DNA of 64,000 nt, from the NCBI RefSeq assembly GCF_030815865.1, contig NZ_JAUSXI010000001.1, positions 682,001 to 746,000 on the forward strand, read 5' to 3'. How positions within the stretch are numbered: the stretch's first letter is position 1; each line of letters starts with the position of its first letter. Below the pieces are notes generated by a model. It ran no database searches. It had not been told where the DNA came from and worked only from the letters and a program-made list of their open reading frames with translations. This DNA is from Arthrobacter globiformis (lineage in GTDB: Bacteria > Actinomycetota > Actinomycetes > Actinomycetales > Micrococcaceae). Shown here piece after piece: positions 36,185-45,495 of the stretch. Made by a program: the position numbers and the translations under genes.

Positions 36185-37231
36185 TCACTTCAGAACGGTG
36201 CTCTTGGTGAGGGAGCCAAGGATGAGCGCGGCCTCACGCGCCATGTTCGGCACAAACTCGGCCACGGAAATCAGCTCATGAATCCCACTGGCGACCTGTC
36301 CTGTGAGGACCAGCCCGTTATCAATGTCGCCCTCAATCTGCGCCTTGCGCATCAGCTCGATCTTCTCGATGGAGGACGGCTGACGCGTCGGGTCAGCTTC
36401 GAGAAGTATCCCGGAGGCAGCATTGCGCAGGATACGTGCAGGACTATAGACGCCCTTGATCAGGACATCATCACCTTCCCGGGCGTTCAGCAGCGCCTTC
36501 GAATAGTTCGGGTGCCAGTCGGGATTATCGGTGCTGGCAGCAAAGCGTGTACCCAGTGCGACTGCGTCGGCCCCCAGCGCCAGAGCAGCGGCCAGCCCAC
36601 GTCCGTCCCGTACTCCACCAGTAAGGACGACGGGCACCGAAACGTCGTCCGCGATGTTGGGGACGAGAACAAAGGTATGCATGCCACTCGACGGGGTATG
36701 TCCACCCATCTCCAGCCCCGCCGCGATAACGACGTCGACTCCAGCTTCAACGGCCTTTACTGCATGTCGGGAGGAGCCGACCTTGTGCTGGTGGATCAAA
36801 CCCTCATCGTGCAATTCCCGGCTCAAGTCATAGGGGAAACCAGCGGAGGTGGTGACCACCCGGAGGGTGCTGGCGACGTGAGAGTCATCGCGCCGGGCGG
36901 CTAGGACAGCGTCGAGGTAGAGACGTGAGTACGTCGAAATTTCGCCGTTCTTCTTGTGGCCGACCGGTATGTTGACGGCGAAGGGGCGCGAGGTGAGTGC
37001 CGCGCATGCCTCGACCGCAGCACGGAACTCTTGCGCGGCCAAGTTCAGGTCGCCGGCAGTTCCGGGAACGCTGACTGTGCCAAGGCCACCGGCATTGGAC
37101 ACGGCGGCCGCTAGCTGTGTCGTGTTGAATGGCCCCATTCCCTCTTGGACGATAGGATGCTCGATCCCAACAAGCTCTGTATAGCGGTTCCTGATTGCCG
37201 GTCCGTGCGGGTCCAGCGAAGCGTGGTCCAT
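36185..37231 (-). CDS. Nitronate monooxygenase family FMN-dependent TIM-barrel protein
   Basis: 348 residues. EHPIVQEGMGPFNTTQLAAAVSNAGGLGTV at the N-terminus and LTGGVRDGRGLAAALALGADAVALGTRF at about 225-252 (FMN phosphate site) are the family signatures; VIAAGLEMGGH gives the conserved His region. True nitronate monooxygenases oxidise alkyl nitronates, but the fold also includes FMN reductases and FabK-like enoyl reductases. Here it sits between CoA-transferase and thioesterase genes, so a CoA-ester or nitro-acid substrate is possible. The operon position is certain; the reaction is not. Confidence 0.82.
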   Translation of the reverse strand: MDHASLDPHGPAIRNRYTELVGIEHPIVQEGMGPFNTTQLAAAVSNAGGLGTVSVPGTAGDLNLAAQEFRAAVEACAALTSRPFAVNIPVGHKKNGEISTYSRLYLDAVLAARRDDSHVASTLRVVTTSAGFPYDLSRELHDEGLIHQHKVGSSRHAVKAVEAGVDVVIAAGLEMGGHTPSSGMHTFVLVPNIADDVSVPVVLTGGVRDGRGLAAALALGADAVALGTRFAASTDNPDWHPNYSKALLNAREGDDVLIKGVYSPARILRNAASGILLEADPTRQPSSIEKIELMRKAQIEGDIDNGLVLTGQVASGIHELISVAEFVPNMAREAALILGSLTKSTVLK

Positions 37232-37242
37232 GGAGGTTCTCC

Positions 37243-38325
37243 TTAAATGGTTGCCTGTTGGGCGTACTTTGAACGGGCACCAGCCGAAGCCGAAGCAACG
37301 GGCTCATTGGCGGGTTCCGTGATCCAAGGCAGGCCCTCAATGGCGTAGAGGTTGCCGTCAACGATGATGTTGCGGAAGAACTTTCGGTGGACGAGCTGCT
37401 TGTCTTCAACTACCTCATCGACACGTTTGACAGGGGCAACAGGGATGGCATGCTGCTGCGCCAGCACCATGATTTCGGCCCTGGTGCGTTCACGCAGCCA
37501 CGGTTCGACGAGGCGGTCAACTTCCTCCGGGTACTCCATCGCGATGCCGTGCAGATTCTGATACCGCGATTCCTGCGACCAGGCCGGGTTGCCCATCATG
37601 GCGAGGATGTTGTCCCAGTCCCGCGGCGTACGCGCGATCATTGCGACATATCCATCCGCACAGGGGAACAGTCCAAAGGGATAGCGACCGCCGGATCCCG
37701 GAGCACGAGGCCCGTCTCGGAGCAGCGGAACATCGTAGTATTCCGAGACGGCACCATAGATCCGCAGATAACTCGCCAAGACGTCCGCGCCGACGATGCG
37801 CACAGCCGGCGTCTTGCCAGTGATCCGACGTCGCAGCAGGGCGGCCATCGTCGCGCCGGCACCGTGGATACCCAGCTGGAGACAGCCTAGATGGTAAGGG
37901 ATACCCAGAGGCTCCCGGTCAGGGGCGCCGGTCATATGGAGCAGCCCGCTGCCGGCCTGCATGGCCAGCTCACCGCAGGAACCGAAGGTGTGCCCGGAAC
38001 CGGCATGAAGAGGGACCAGCTCGCAAACCACCAGCTGCGGGTGCATCTTCCGCAGGACGTCTAGGGGTTGGCCGAAGGTTGAGGCTTGGAGTTCCATGGG
38101 CACGTCAGTGATGACGACGTCGGCTGTGGTGATGACCTCGGAGAGCGCCTCGACCGAAAGCGATGCGGATTTGTCTGCGTCAAAATAAATCCGGGCAGCC
38201 TCCGGCAAGGTACCGGGCGCGACATCGATTTTGGTTACTGCGGCTCCGGCATCAGCCAGCAGCTTCCCGGCGAATGCAGCTCCCCGCGTGAATCCCACTT
38301 CGACAACAGATATTCCTTGCAGCAT
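37243..38325 (-). CDS. Family III CoA-transferase-like protein lacking the catalytic aspartate
   Basis: 360 residues of the CaiB/BaiF fold. VVEVGFTRGAAFAGKLLADAGAAVTKID is the Rossmann-like start, and the second half has YPFGLFPCADGYVAMIA and WLRERTRAEIMVLAQQHAIPVAPVKRVDEV. At the position of the catalytic Asp (VDVSLL in active members) it reads AVRIVGAD, so R176 replaces Asp by eye alignment. The region after the first domain is also shorter than usual. Together with the next gene it may form a heteromeric enzyme with only one catalytic subunit. It lies between the partner gene and the nitronate monooxygenase-like gene. Confidence 0.8.
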   Translation of the reverse strand: MLQGISVVEVGFTRGAAFAGKLLADAGAAVTKIDVAPGTLPEAARIYFDADKSASLSVEALSEVITTADVVITDVPMELQASTFGQPLDVLRKMHPQLVVCELVPLHAGSGHTFGSCGELAMQAGSGLLHMTGAPDREPLGIPYHLGCLQLGIHGAGATMAALLRRRITGKTPAVRIVGADVLASYLRIYGAVSEYYDVPLLRDGPRAPGSGGRYPFGLFPCADGYVAMIARTPRDWDNILAMMGNPAWSQESRYQNLHGIAMEYPEEVDRLVEPWLRERTRAEIMVLAQQHAIPVAPVKRVDEVVEDKQLVHRKFFRNIIVDGNLYAIEGLPWITEPANEPVASASAGARSKYAQQATI

Positions 38326-38379
38326 GATCTTCCTAACTTTGGCTCGGCGCCTTGGAGTCGGTGGAATGGGTTTCAGACC

Positions 38380-39546
38380 CTAGGTCAGTACGCCGTTGGC
38401 GGCCAGCCGGTCGATCTCATCGTCTGCGATGCCGAGCGTTCCCGCCAGGACCTCTCGGGTGTGCTCCCCGAGCAGGGGCGACCCTCCGCTGAGCCGGGCT
38501 ATGGAGCCATCGAGCTGCCAAGGCAAGCTACTGACCAGCATGGGACCAATCAACGGATGCGACACGGTTTGCGCCAAGCGGGAGCTCTCGCCAAGCACGG
38601 GCTGCTGCGCCCCCCCGGACGGGGCGACGACTGCGGCCTCGATGCCGCGATCAAGGCACCATTGATGCAGTTCCTCCGAACCGAGCGAATCCGCGGCCCG
38701 CGTGACAGCGTCAAGTTCTTCGGGCAAGAGTCCAGTGACGCCCACCCAGTTGTCCGGACCACACTTAATCATGTGCCACGGTCCAGGACTCATCCCTGAG
38801 TTTCCACATGGGCCAGGCACGCGGCCGGTGCTCTGCCATTCGACCGTGGCTTCCCCTGTGAGGATGGCCGCCGCTTCGGTCTGGGACAGGTCCAGATGGC
38901 GTCCGCGCCCAGTATGCTCCCGCTCCCAGAGCGCACTCAGGATTCCGAACCCTCCGACGAAAGAGGCATTCATGTCAGCCAGAGCCGACGCCATGGTCCC
39001 CTGAACGGCGCCGTCCTCGTACCCAATGAGCCCCTCCACCCCGGCCAGCGAAGTCATCACGGGGGCGTAGGCTCGTTGGTCCCGGTATGGTCCCTCCTGG
39101 CCGTAGCAGGAGGCGGAGAGGACGATCAGGCGTGGATAAGTGGCACGGATCTCTTCTATTGACAGTCCGAGCCGTTCCAGCCAACCCGGGACAAAGTTTT
39201 GGACGAACACATCGGCAGTACCGAGAAGCTTCATCAGGAGCCGCGGGCCCTCTTCTGTCTTGAGGTTCAGGGTGATGCTCTTCTTGCCGGCATTGGCCTC
39301 ATGAAGGAGCCCGAAGGTTTCTTCCGACGGCACGTCACTGGCTTCGGACTTGCGCTTCAGTCTGGTGCGGTTCACGTCCGGCTTCGCCTTTGACTCCACA
39401 CGAATGACTTCGGCGCCGAGATCGGCCAGTATCCGGGCATTCAGGGGTGAGGACACCCCAATGGTCACCTCGACGACCCGGATACCGGAGAGCCAGTCCA
39501 TGGGTTGAATGGGTGGTTCCGCCAGCTGGTCAGTTACGCGCTCCAT
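38380..39546 (-). CDS. Family III CoA-transferase (CaiB/BaiF), catalytic-type subunit
   Basis: 388 residues. It has the complete family pattern: VVEVTIGVSSPLNARILADLGAEVIRVE, NAGKKSITLNLKTEEG, VFVQNFVPGWLERLGL and GRGRHLDLSQTEAAA, with D219 at the expected CoA-thioester-forming aspartate. It moves CoA from one acyl-CoA to a free acid. The start at 39546 has AAGGAG 8 bases upstream, so the longer frame to 39612 is rejected. First gene of the leftward operon, divergent from the ABC transporter operon. Confidence 0.88.
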   Translation of the reverse strand: MERVTDQLAEPPIQPMDWLSGIRVVEVTIGVSSPLNARILADLGAEVIRVESKAKPDVNRTRLKRKSEASDVPSEETFGLLHEANAGKKSITLNLKTEEGPRLLMKLLGTADVFVQNFVPGWLERLGLSIEEIRATYPRLIVLSASCYGQEGPYRDQRAYAPVMTSLAGVEGLIGYEDGAVQGTMASALADMNASFVGGFGILSALWEREHTGRGRHLDLSQTEAAAILTGEATVEWQSTGRVPGPCGNSGMSPGPWHMIKCGPDNWVGVTGLLPEELDAVTRAADSLGSEELHQWCLDRGIEAAVVAPSGGAQQPVLGESSRLAQTVSHPLIGPMLVSSLPWQLDGSIARLSGGSPLLGEHTREVLAGTLGIADDEIDRLAANGVLT

Positions 39547-39815
39547 TGCCGAACTCCTTACCTTGCAGAATCCTTGATGGAGATACTCTACATGTTTCTT
39601 GCGCAAATACACCAGGGTGTCTAATAAACTCGGCGGGACTCAGGCCGCCGGGACTTGGCTGGTCCTCCTTGACATGATGCGAATCACGCGACAAGCTCGT
39701 AGACGCACGACACGACGATGTAGAACGAACATGTCAAGGCCTCGCATGCGGCCTTGGGAGATTATTCCCCCAGTCAGTCGGGTAACCCGGTTGCGATATC
39801 ACAAGGACGTGAAGA
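39547..39815. promoter_or_regulatory. Divergent promoter region of the CoA-transferase and ABC transporter operons
   Basis: 269 bp with no ORF of note. It contains a minus-strand TGATTCGC word (39679-39686), which equals the core of the PaaX operator described in E. coli, and a 7-bp inverted repeat CAAGGCC/GGCCTTG (39735-39741 and 39750-39756). The regulator gene at 46713 is a PaaX homologue, so this is the likely control point for both operons. Confidence 0.55.
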
Positions 39816-40916
39816 ATGGGATCAGTTCCTCAAAAGAAGCGGATGTTACGGAACAGCTTGCTCCGGTGCACGAGTGCTCTACTAATCGGAGCGGCAACCT
39901 TGCTTACAGCAACGGGTTGCGGCGGCGGGAATTCGAGCGCGGCCGGAAGCAGTCTTCCCAAGGTCACGGTCGGAACCACTAACTCCAGCAGTGACGCACC
40001 GCTTTTTATCGCTCAGGAGCGTGGTTATTTCGAGGCGGAAGGCATCAGCGTCGAACTGCTTCCCTTCCGGTCGGCTGCAGAGATGGTGGCCCCGTTGGGA
40101 TCCGGCGGCCTGGATGTCGGTGGTGGCAGCCCCTCGGCGGGACTGTTCAATGCGCTGGCACGCGACGTGAAGATCCGGATCGTTGCGGATAAGTCCCATG
40201 CATCCGCGGATGACAGCTACCTTTCCTTGCTGGTGCGCAAGGATCTGGTCGACTCCGGAAAGTTCAAAGGCTACGCGGATCTCAAGGGCCTGACCGTGGC
40301 GGACTACTCCGAGAGCGGCACGACGTCGGCCGCTCTGAACCAGATGCTCAAGGCAGGCGGCCTCACCATGGGCGACATCAAACGCACAATTCTAGCCGGT
40401 CCCGAACATATATCGGCCCTTGAGAACCGTGCAGTCGATGCAAGCATCACGACGGAACCTACAGTCAGTCAGGCAGTTGAGTCGGGGGCCGCCGTCCGCT
40501 TTGCCGGTACGCACAAAGTTTACCCGAATCAGCAAATTGGCGTCATGATCTACGGGGAGCAATTCGCCGCCAAAGAGCCTGAGGCTGCTGCTGCCTTCAT
40601 GCGTGCATTCCTGCACGGCGCCCGTGACTACAACGACGCGCTCAAGGGCGGCAAGCTCGTGGGAGAAGGGGCCAAGGAGATCATCTCCATCCTGGCCAAG
40701 GCAACCTCCGCCAAGCCGGAAACCCTGGCCGCGACCACTTCGCATGGCGTTGACCCTGACGGCGCACTCAATATTGCGGGGATGCAAAGTGATCTGGAGT
40801 TCTGGAAGCAAGGCGGCTACATAGAGGACAAGGACATCACCGTGGCCTCAGCCGTGGACACCTCGTTTGCCGCAGCAGCAAGCAAGGCTCTCGGTCCCTA
40901 CAAGGAGAAGAAGTGA
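39816..40916 (+). CDS. ABC transporter substrate-binding lipoprotein (SsuA/TauA-like)
   Basis: 366 residues. The N-terminus is a lipoprotein signal with lipobox LLTATGC, making C35 the lipidated residue. The NMT1/SsuA-type periplasmic-binding fold follows (KVTVGTTNSSSDAPLFIAQERGYFEAEGISVELLPF, then DVGGGSPSAGLFNAL). This family binds sulfonates, taurine, nitrate, thiamine precursors or aromatic acids; the ligand here is unknown. The ATG at 39843 is an alternative start that also gives a good signal. The stop overlaps the ATPase GTG start (GTGA). Confidence 0.9.
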   Translation: MGSVPQKKRMLRNSLLRCTSALLIGAATLLTATGCGGGNSSAAGSSLPKVTVGTTNSSSDAPLFIAQERGYFEAEGISVELLPFRSAAEMVAPLGSGGLDVGGGSPSAGLFNALARDVKIRIVADKSHASADDSYLSLLVRKDLVDSGKFKGYADLKGLTVADYSESGTTSAALNQMLKAGGLTMGDIKRTILAGPEHISALENRAVDASITTEPTVSQAVESGAAVRFAGTHKVYPNQQIGVMIYGEQFAAKEPEAAAAFMRAFLHGARDYNDALKGGKLVGEGAKEIISILAKATSAKPETLAATTSHGVDPDGALNIAGMQSDLEFWKQGGYIEDKDITVASAVDTSFAAAASKALGPYKEKK

Positions 40917-41803
40917 CAAACCTCGTGAATGAATCCATTGAGTCGGTGACAGGAGCACCAAAGGCGATGTTGTCCACCCCCGGCCTCGGAACGAATTCCA
41001 GGGACGCGAAAATCCGGATCCAGGATCTGACCAAGACCTTCGACTCACGGGGGAAGACCATACAGGCGATCGACACCCTCAACCTGGATATAGCGGCTGG
41101 TTCCTTCTTTGTCATCGTGGGGCCGAGCGGCTGCGGAAAGACCACACTGTTGCGGATGCTCGCCGGGCTCGAGAAACCGTCATCAGGCCGGATCGAGATC
41201 GACCAGGACCAGACTGACCGCCCCACCAACTCAATGATCTTTCAGGGCGACTCCATCTTTCCCTGGATGACCGTGTGGCGCAATGCTGCCTACGGTCTGC
41301 AGATGCGTGGAGTACCGAAGGAGCAGATCAGGGACACGGTGGGCTACTACCTCGATAAGACCGGGCTGACACCCTTCGCGAACTCCTATCCCCACCAGCT
41401 CTCAGGGGGCATGCGGCAGCGGGTCTCCATTGCCCGCGCATTTTCCAACGACCCCGAGATCCTACTCATGGACGAACCCTTCTCAGCACTCGACGAACAG
41501 AACAAAACGCTCCTCCAGGGTGAGCTGCTGAAGATCTGGGACGAAACCAAGAAAACCGTTGTGTTCATAACCCACAGCGTCGATGAAGCAGTCACCCTCG
41601 GTGACCGCGTCATGATCATGTCCTCCAGGCCAGGGCAGGTAAAGGACTTGATCGATATTCCCTTTGAGCGACCCCGTGACGTGCTGCATCTTCGCAAGGA
41701 ACCTGAGTACGGAGAGATCGTCTACCGCATCTGGGGATCCCTGCGAGCCGAAGTGGACGCGGCTGCCCGCCTGCAATCAGGAAATGGAAGGGGCAAGAAA
41801 TGA
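40913..41803 (+). CDS. ABC transporter ATP-binding protein (SsuB/TauB-like)
   Basis: 296 residues. Walker A GPSGCGKTT (about 65), signature LSGGMRQRVSIARAF (about 162), Walker B ILLMDEPFSALD (about 182) and H-loop FITHSVDEA. The closest types are SsuB, TauB and NrtD. GTG start overlapping the binding-protein stop; its own stop overlaps the permease ATG (ATGA), so the three importer genes are translationally coupled. Confidence 0.93.
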   Translation: MTNLVNESIESVTGAPKAMLSTPGLGTNSRDAKIRIQDLTKTFDSRGKTIQAIDTLNLDIAAGSFFVIVGPSGCGKTTLLRMLAGLEKPSSGRIEIDQDQTDRPTNSMIFQGDSIFPWMTVWRNAAYGLQMRGVPKEQIRDTVGYYLDKTGLTPFANSYPHQLSGGMRQRVSIARAFSNDPEILLMDEPFSALDEQNKTLLQGELLKIWDETKKTVVFITHSVDEAVTLGDRVMIMSSRPGQVKDLIDIPFERPRDVLHLRKEPEYGEIVYRIWGSLRAEVDAAARLQSGNGRGKK

Positions 41804-42631
41804 GCCTGGACACGCGTACCACCAGCACCACCATCGTCCTGGCGCCCGGACGGAAGGGCGGAGGCTCATTCCTGGACACCAAATGGGGTGAACGCCTGAT
41901 CGCAGTCTTCGTGCCGATCGCCCTCCTCGGGGTATGGGAAGTACTTTCGCGTACCGGTCTCCTCGACGATAGGTTCTTTCCTCCACCCACAGGAATCGTC
42001 TCCCGAGTTCGGCTCCATGCTCGCTTCAGGTGAATTACTCGAACATACTTGGATCAGTCTCCAGAGAATGTTCAGCGCTGCCCTGCTCGGCGGCATTCCC
42101 GCCCTGGGTATTGGGCTCGCTATGGGTCTGTACAAGAAATTCCGCCTTGCGATGGAACCGATTGTCGCCGCCACCTACCCCATCCCCAAAAGCGCGATCT
42201 TTCCCTTGCTGATGCTCATCTTCGGCTTGGGAGAAGAATCAAAGATCGCGGTCGTGGCAATCGGCGTTTTCTATCCCATAGTCGTGAATACCGCCGCCGG
42301 CGTCCTGCAAATTGACAAGGTCTACCGCGACGTCGGCCATAACTTCCGCGCCAGTAAACTGCAGACGTTCCGTACCATCGCACTGCCAGGGGCAATGCCC
42401 ATGATCATGACCGGCATTAACTTGGCCGTCGGCATGGCCCTGATGCTCCTTGCGGTCGCCGAGATGCTGGGCGCCAAGAGCGGGCTAGGCTATTTGATCT
42501 GGAATTCCTGGCAGACCTTCAACGTGGAACCGATGTACGTGGGACTAATCACCATCGCGATACTCGGCGTATTGGCGTCCTTCGTGATCAAGGAGATAGA
42601 ACGCCTGATTGTCCCCTGGCGGAACCACTAG
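41800..42631 (+). pseudogene. ABC transporter permease (SsuC-like), interrupted by a +1 frameshift
   Basis: The first frame encodes the N-terminus up to FFPPPTGIVS and then stops at 42033; a second frame from about 42005 continues EFGSMLASGELLEHTWISLQRMF to the end at 42631. Removing one C of the CCC at 42002-42004 restores a single 276-residue SsuC-type permease with the EAA-loop region EPIVAATYPIPKSAIFPLLMLIFGLG. If real, the importer would lack an intact membrane subunit unless a second start at 42017 gives a shortened protein. It may also be a sequencing error; the rest of the gene shows no other damage. Confidence 0.8.
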
Positions 42632-42679
42632 TACTCGCATCACTGACAACTACACTCAGTTTCACAGGAAGAGCACAAG

Positions 42680-44254
42680 ATGATCGCAGAATGGACCGGC
42701 ACTCGTTGGGGCCGTGAGGTGGTGGAAGGTGTGGTCGCTGGCCACCCCTGCCTCCAATACGCCAAGCGCAGCCAGCAGCTGGGCGAGTTCCTCATCGACG
42801 CCGGACGATGGGGGGATCGGGAATTTATGGTCCAAGGAGAGCGAAGGCTGACCTACAGGCAATTCCTTGGGGCTGTTGACGCCGTACGGAACGCATTGGC
42901 CGAGCGGGGAATGACCCACGACTCGAGAATCGCCCTCCTAGCCTTCAACTCGGTCGAGTGGGTGGTGACTTTTTGGGCTACGCAGGTTCTGGGAGCGACA
43001 GTCGTTTTGGGAAATGCATGGTGGAGCGACAACGAGTCCACAACTGCGTTTTCCGGTGCCGGCGTCGATCTGGTTGTCACGCACCGCGATCTTGATCTTC
43101 CCACCATGGCCATAACAGACGTGCGCCGCGTCATTGATGCAAGTACCCCCGCTTCGGTTATCCGGCTGGATGACATTGACGAAGAGGCATTGGCCATGAT
43201 CATGTTCAGCTCTGGCACTACCGGGCTCCCCAAGGGGGTGAAAGTTCCACATCGGTCTCTCATCGCGAATATCCACAACGTCCTCATCCTGACCGGCCGG
43301 CTGCCGAGTGAACTACCTGACGACCATCCCGGAACGGTCAGTCTCCTGACCGTTCCACTCTTCCACCTCGCTGGACTCCAGATCTCCCTAACTACGCTGC
43401 TCTCCGGAGGACGGCTTGTGTTCCTCGAGGGTAAGTTCGACCCTGCACAGGTACTGGAGTTAATACAGCGGGAGCGAGTGCGCACCTGGGGCGGCGTCCC
43501 CACAATGGTAGGGCGGGTGTTGGACCACCCCCATTTCGGGCAGTACGACACTTCAAGCGTAAAATCAGTGCCGATGGGCGGTTCGGCAATATCCCAGGAG
43601 TTGCGCAACAAAGTAGCGTCAGGCTTCAGCGGCGTGCGCCAACGGGTCGGCAGCCTATACGGGATGACGGAAACAGGCGTTCTGGCCGCCGGTTCGGGAC
43701 AGGATGTGGCCGGGCGGCGCGGATGTGTGGGCAAGGTTCTTCCCGCTGTGCAAATTCGCATCAAGGGCAGCAACGAAGACGGCAGCGGCGAGATACAGGC
43801 ACTTACCCCCGCTGTAACCGGAGGATACCTGGACTCGGACGAGCCCATCGGCGATGCCGAGGGTTGGGTGTCGACCGGGGATCTGGGTTACCTCGACGAG
43901 GAAGGCTATCTTTTCGTCACCGGACGCTCGAAGGACGTCATTATTCGGGGCGGAGAGAACATTGCTAGCGTGCACGTCGAGGAAAGCCTGGAGTCGCATC
44001 CCGAGGTGCTCGAAGTAGCTGTCGTGGGTCTGCCCCATGCTGACCTGGGAGAAGAAGTAGGCGCCGCAGTGGTGCTCCGCACGGGATCGACGGCGACCAC
44101 TGAAGATCTACGGATCCATGCGGCCAGTACTTTGGGGCGGTTCGAAATTCCGTCACGCTGGTGGCTACGCACCGAGAAGCTGCCGACCAACGCCACGGGC
44201 AAAGTACTGCGACGTCAGGTGGCCCAGGAATGGGCTCTGCGGACGTCCGAGTGA
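42680..44254 (+). CDS. AMP-forming acyl-CoA synthetase (ANL superfamily)
   Basis: 524 residues. The P-loop SSGTTGLPKG (about 176), the A5 motif SLYGMTETG (about 328), the A7/A8 hinge GWVSTGDLGYLDEEGYLFVTGRSKDVIIRGGENI and the A10 lysine in PTNATGKVLRR near the C-terminus are all present, so it is probably active. It joins CoA to a carboxylic acid using ATP. The acid is unknown; neighbours suggest that it is the compound imported by the adjacent ABC system. AGGAAGAG precedes the ATG. The next CoA-transferase gene starts within or at its end. Confidence 0.92.
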   Translation: MIAEWTGTRWGREVVEGVVAGHPCLQYAKRSQQLGEFLIDAGRWGDREFMVQGERRLTYRQFLGAVDAVRNALAERGMTHDSRIALLAFNSVEWVVTFWATQVLGATVVLGNAWWSDNESTTAFSGAGVDLVVTHRDLDLPTMAITDVRRVIDASTPASVIRLDDIDEEALAMIMFSSGTTGLPKGVKVPHRSLIANIHNVLILTGRLPSELPDDHPGTVSLLTVPLFHLAGLQISLTTLLSGGRLVFLEGKFDPAQVLELIQRERVRTWGGVPTMVGRVLDHPHFGQYDTSSVKSVPMGGSAISQELRNKVASGFSGVRQRVGSLYGMTETGVLAAGSGQDVAGRRGCVGKVLPAVQIRIKGSNEDGSGEIQALTPAVTGGYLDSDEPIGDAEGWVSTGDLGYLDEEGYLFVTGRSKDVIIRGGENIASVHVEESLESHPEVLEVAVVGLPHADLGEEVGAAVVLRTGSTATTEDLRIHAASTLGRFEIPSRWWLRTEKLPTNATGKVLRRQVAQEWALRTSE

Positions 44255-45492
44255 GGGGCACGGAAACCTCCCACCTGCCATTGGCAGGAATCCGAATTGT
44301 CGACCTTTCCCAGATCGGCGCTGGACCATACGGAACATCCATGCTGGGCGACCTTGGCGCGGACGTGATCAAGATCGAACCACTCGAGGGCGAGAGTTTC
44401 CGCCACATCGACAATCTCTTTGGTGAGGGCGACAGCGCCTACTTCTACGGGGTGAACCGCAGTAAACGCTCGCTGGCCCTTGACCTACACTCCGAGGGCG
44501 GCCGTCGGGTCCTGGAACGGCTGCTGGCCGATGCAGACGTTATGGTCGTAGCCTTCCGGCCCGATGCCGTGCGCCGGCTCGGCATCAGATATGAAGACGT
44601 GGCCGGACTCAATGACCAATTGATCTACTGCTCGATCACCGCATTCGGCGAAGACGGCCCCCGGGCGCATCAGCCCGGCATGGACATTTTGGCGCAAGGA
44701 ATGGGCGGAATTATGGGTCTCACCGGGGAAGCGGGCGGGGCTCCGGTCAAGGTCGGAGTTCCCATTGCCGATTTCGCCGGTTCTTTCCTGCTGGGCTTTG
44801 CCGTCAGCGCGGCCCTCCGTGGCCGTGACCTGAACGGCGTGGGTCAGAAAGTCACCATCAATCTACTCGACGGCCAGGTAGCGAACCTCGCCAATATTCT
44901 CACCCACTATGACCGGACCAAAATTCCGGTCCGGCCTCACGGGGGCGGCCACGCCCAGCTGGTGCCCTACCAGCCCTTTCGAGGCTCGGACGGTCGCTAC
45001 TTCATTGTTGCCTGTTTGAACGACAGGTTCTGGCAGCGTCTGGGGGCGGCGGTGGAACGCCACGATCTGGTTGCTGACAACCGATTCCGGACAAATCCTG
45101 ACCGTGTCAGGAACCGATCTGAACTCATCCGGATGCTAGAGAAAATCTTTGCGACCCTCCCCGCGTCTGAGTGGCTCGAACTGCTGGACGAGAAGGGGGT
45201 GCCGTGCGGTCCCATCCATCGGCTCGAGGACGTCTTCAATGATCCCCAGGTTCAGCACAATGAATCAATCATCTGGCTGGAACACCCGGAGCACGGCTCG
45301 TATCCCGTCCCCAACCTGCCTATTCGATTTGAGCAGACGCCCGGCCGTCCGCGGGGCTACGCGCCGCGGCTGGGAGAGCACTCTCTGGAGATTCTCGCCG
45401 AAGCTGGATTTACGGATGAGGAAGCCGTCGAGCTCATCCGGTCTGGCGACGTCAGGTCCTTCAGTGTCACAGCCCCGCCAGTGGTGCCCTGA
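44230..45492 (+). CDS. Family III CoA-transferase (CaiB/BaiF) with unusual catalytic position
   Basis: About 420 residues. Family motifs include IRIVDLSQIGAGPYGTSMLGDLGADVIKIE, NRSKRSLALDLHSEGGRRVL and WLELLDEKGVPCGPIHRLEDVFNDPQ. At the catalytic-Asp position (VDVSLLD) the sequence is VTINLLD, so T209 stands where Asp is expected. The start is either ATG 44230 (AGGA just upstream) or GTG 44251, which overlaps the ligase stop as GTGA in the style of this operon. It is followed after 3 bp by the MFS gene. Activity is uncertain because of the missing Asp. Confidence 0.85.
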   Translation: MGSADVRVRGTETSHLPLAGIRIVDLSQIGAGPYGTSMLGDLGADVIKIEPLEGESFRHIDNLFGEGDSAYFYGVNRSKRSLALDLHSEGGRRVLERLLADADVMVVAFRPDAVRRLGIRYEDVAGLNDQLIYCSITAFGEDGPRAHQPGMDILAQGMGGIMGLTGEAGGAPVKVGVPIADFAGSFLLGFAVSAALRGRDLNGVGQKVTINLLDGQVANLANILTHYDRTKIPVRPHGGGHAQLVPYQPFRGSDGRYFIVACLNDRFWQRLGAAVERHDLVADNRFRTNPDRVRNRSELIRMLEKIFATLPASEWLELLDEKGVPCGPIHRLEDVFNDPQVQHNESIIWLEHPEHGSYPVPNLPIRFEQTPGRPRGYAPRLGEHSLEILAEAGFTDEEAVELIRSGDVRSFSVTAPPVVP

Positions 45493-45495
45493 TCC

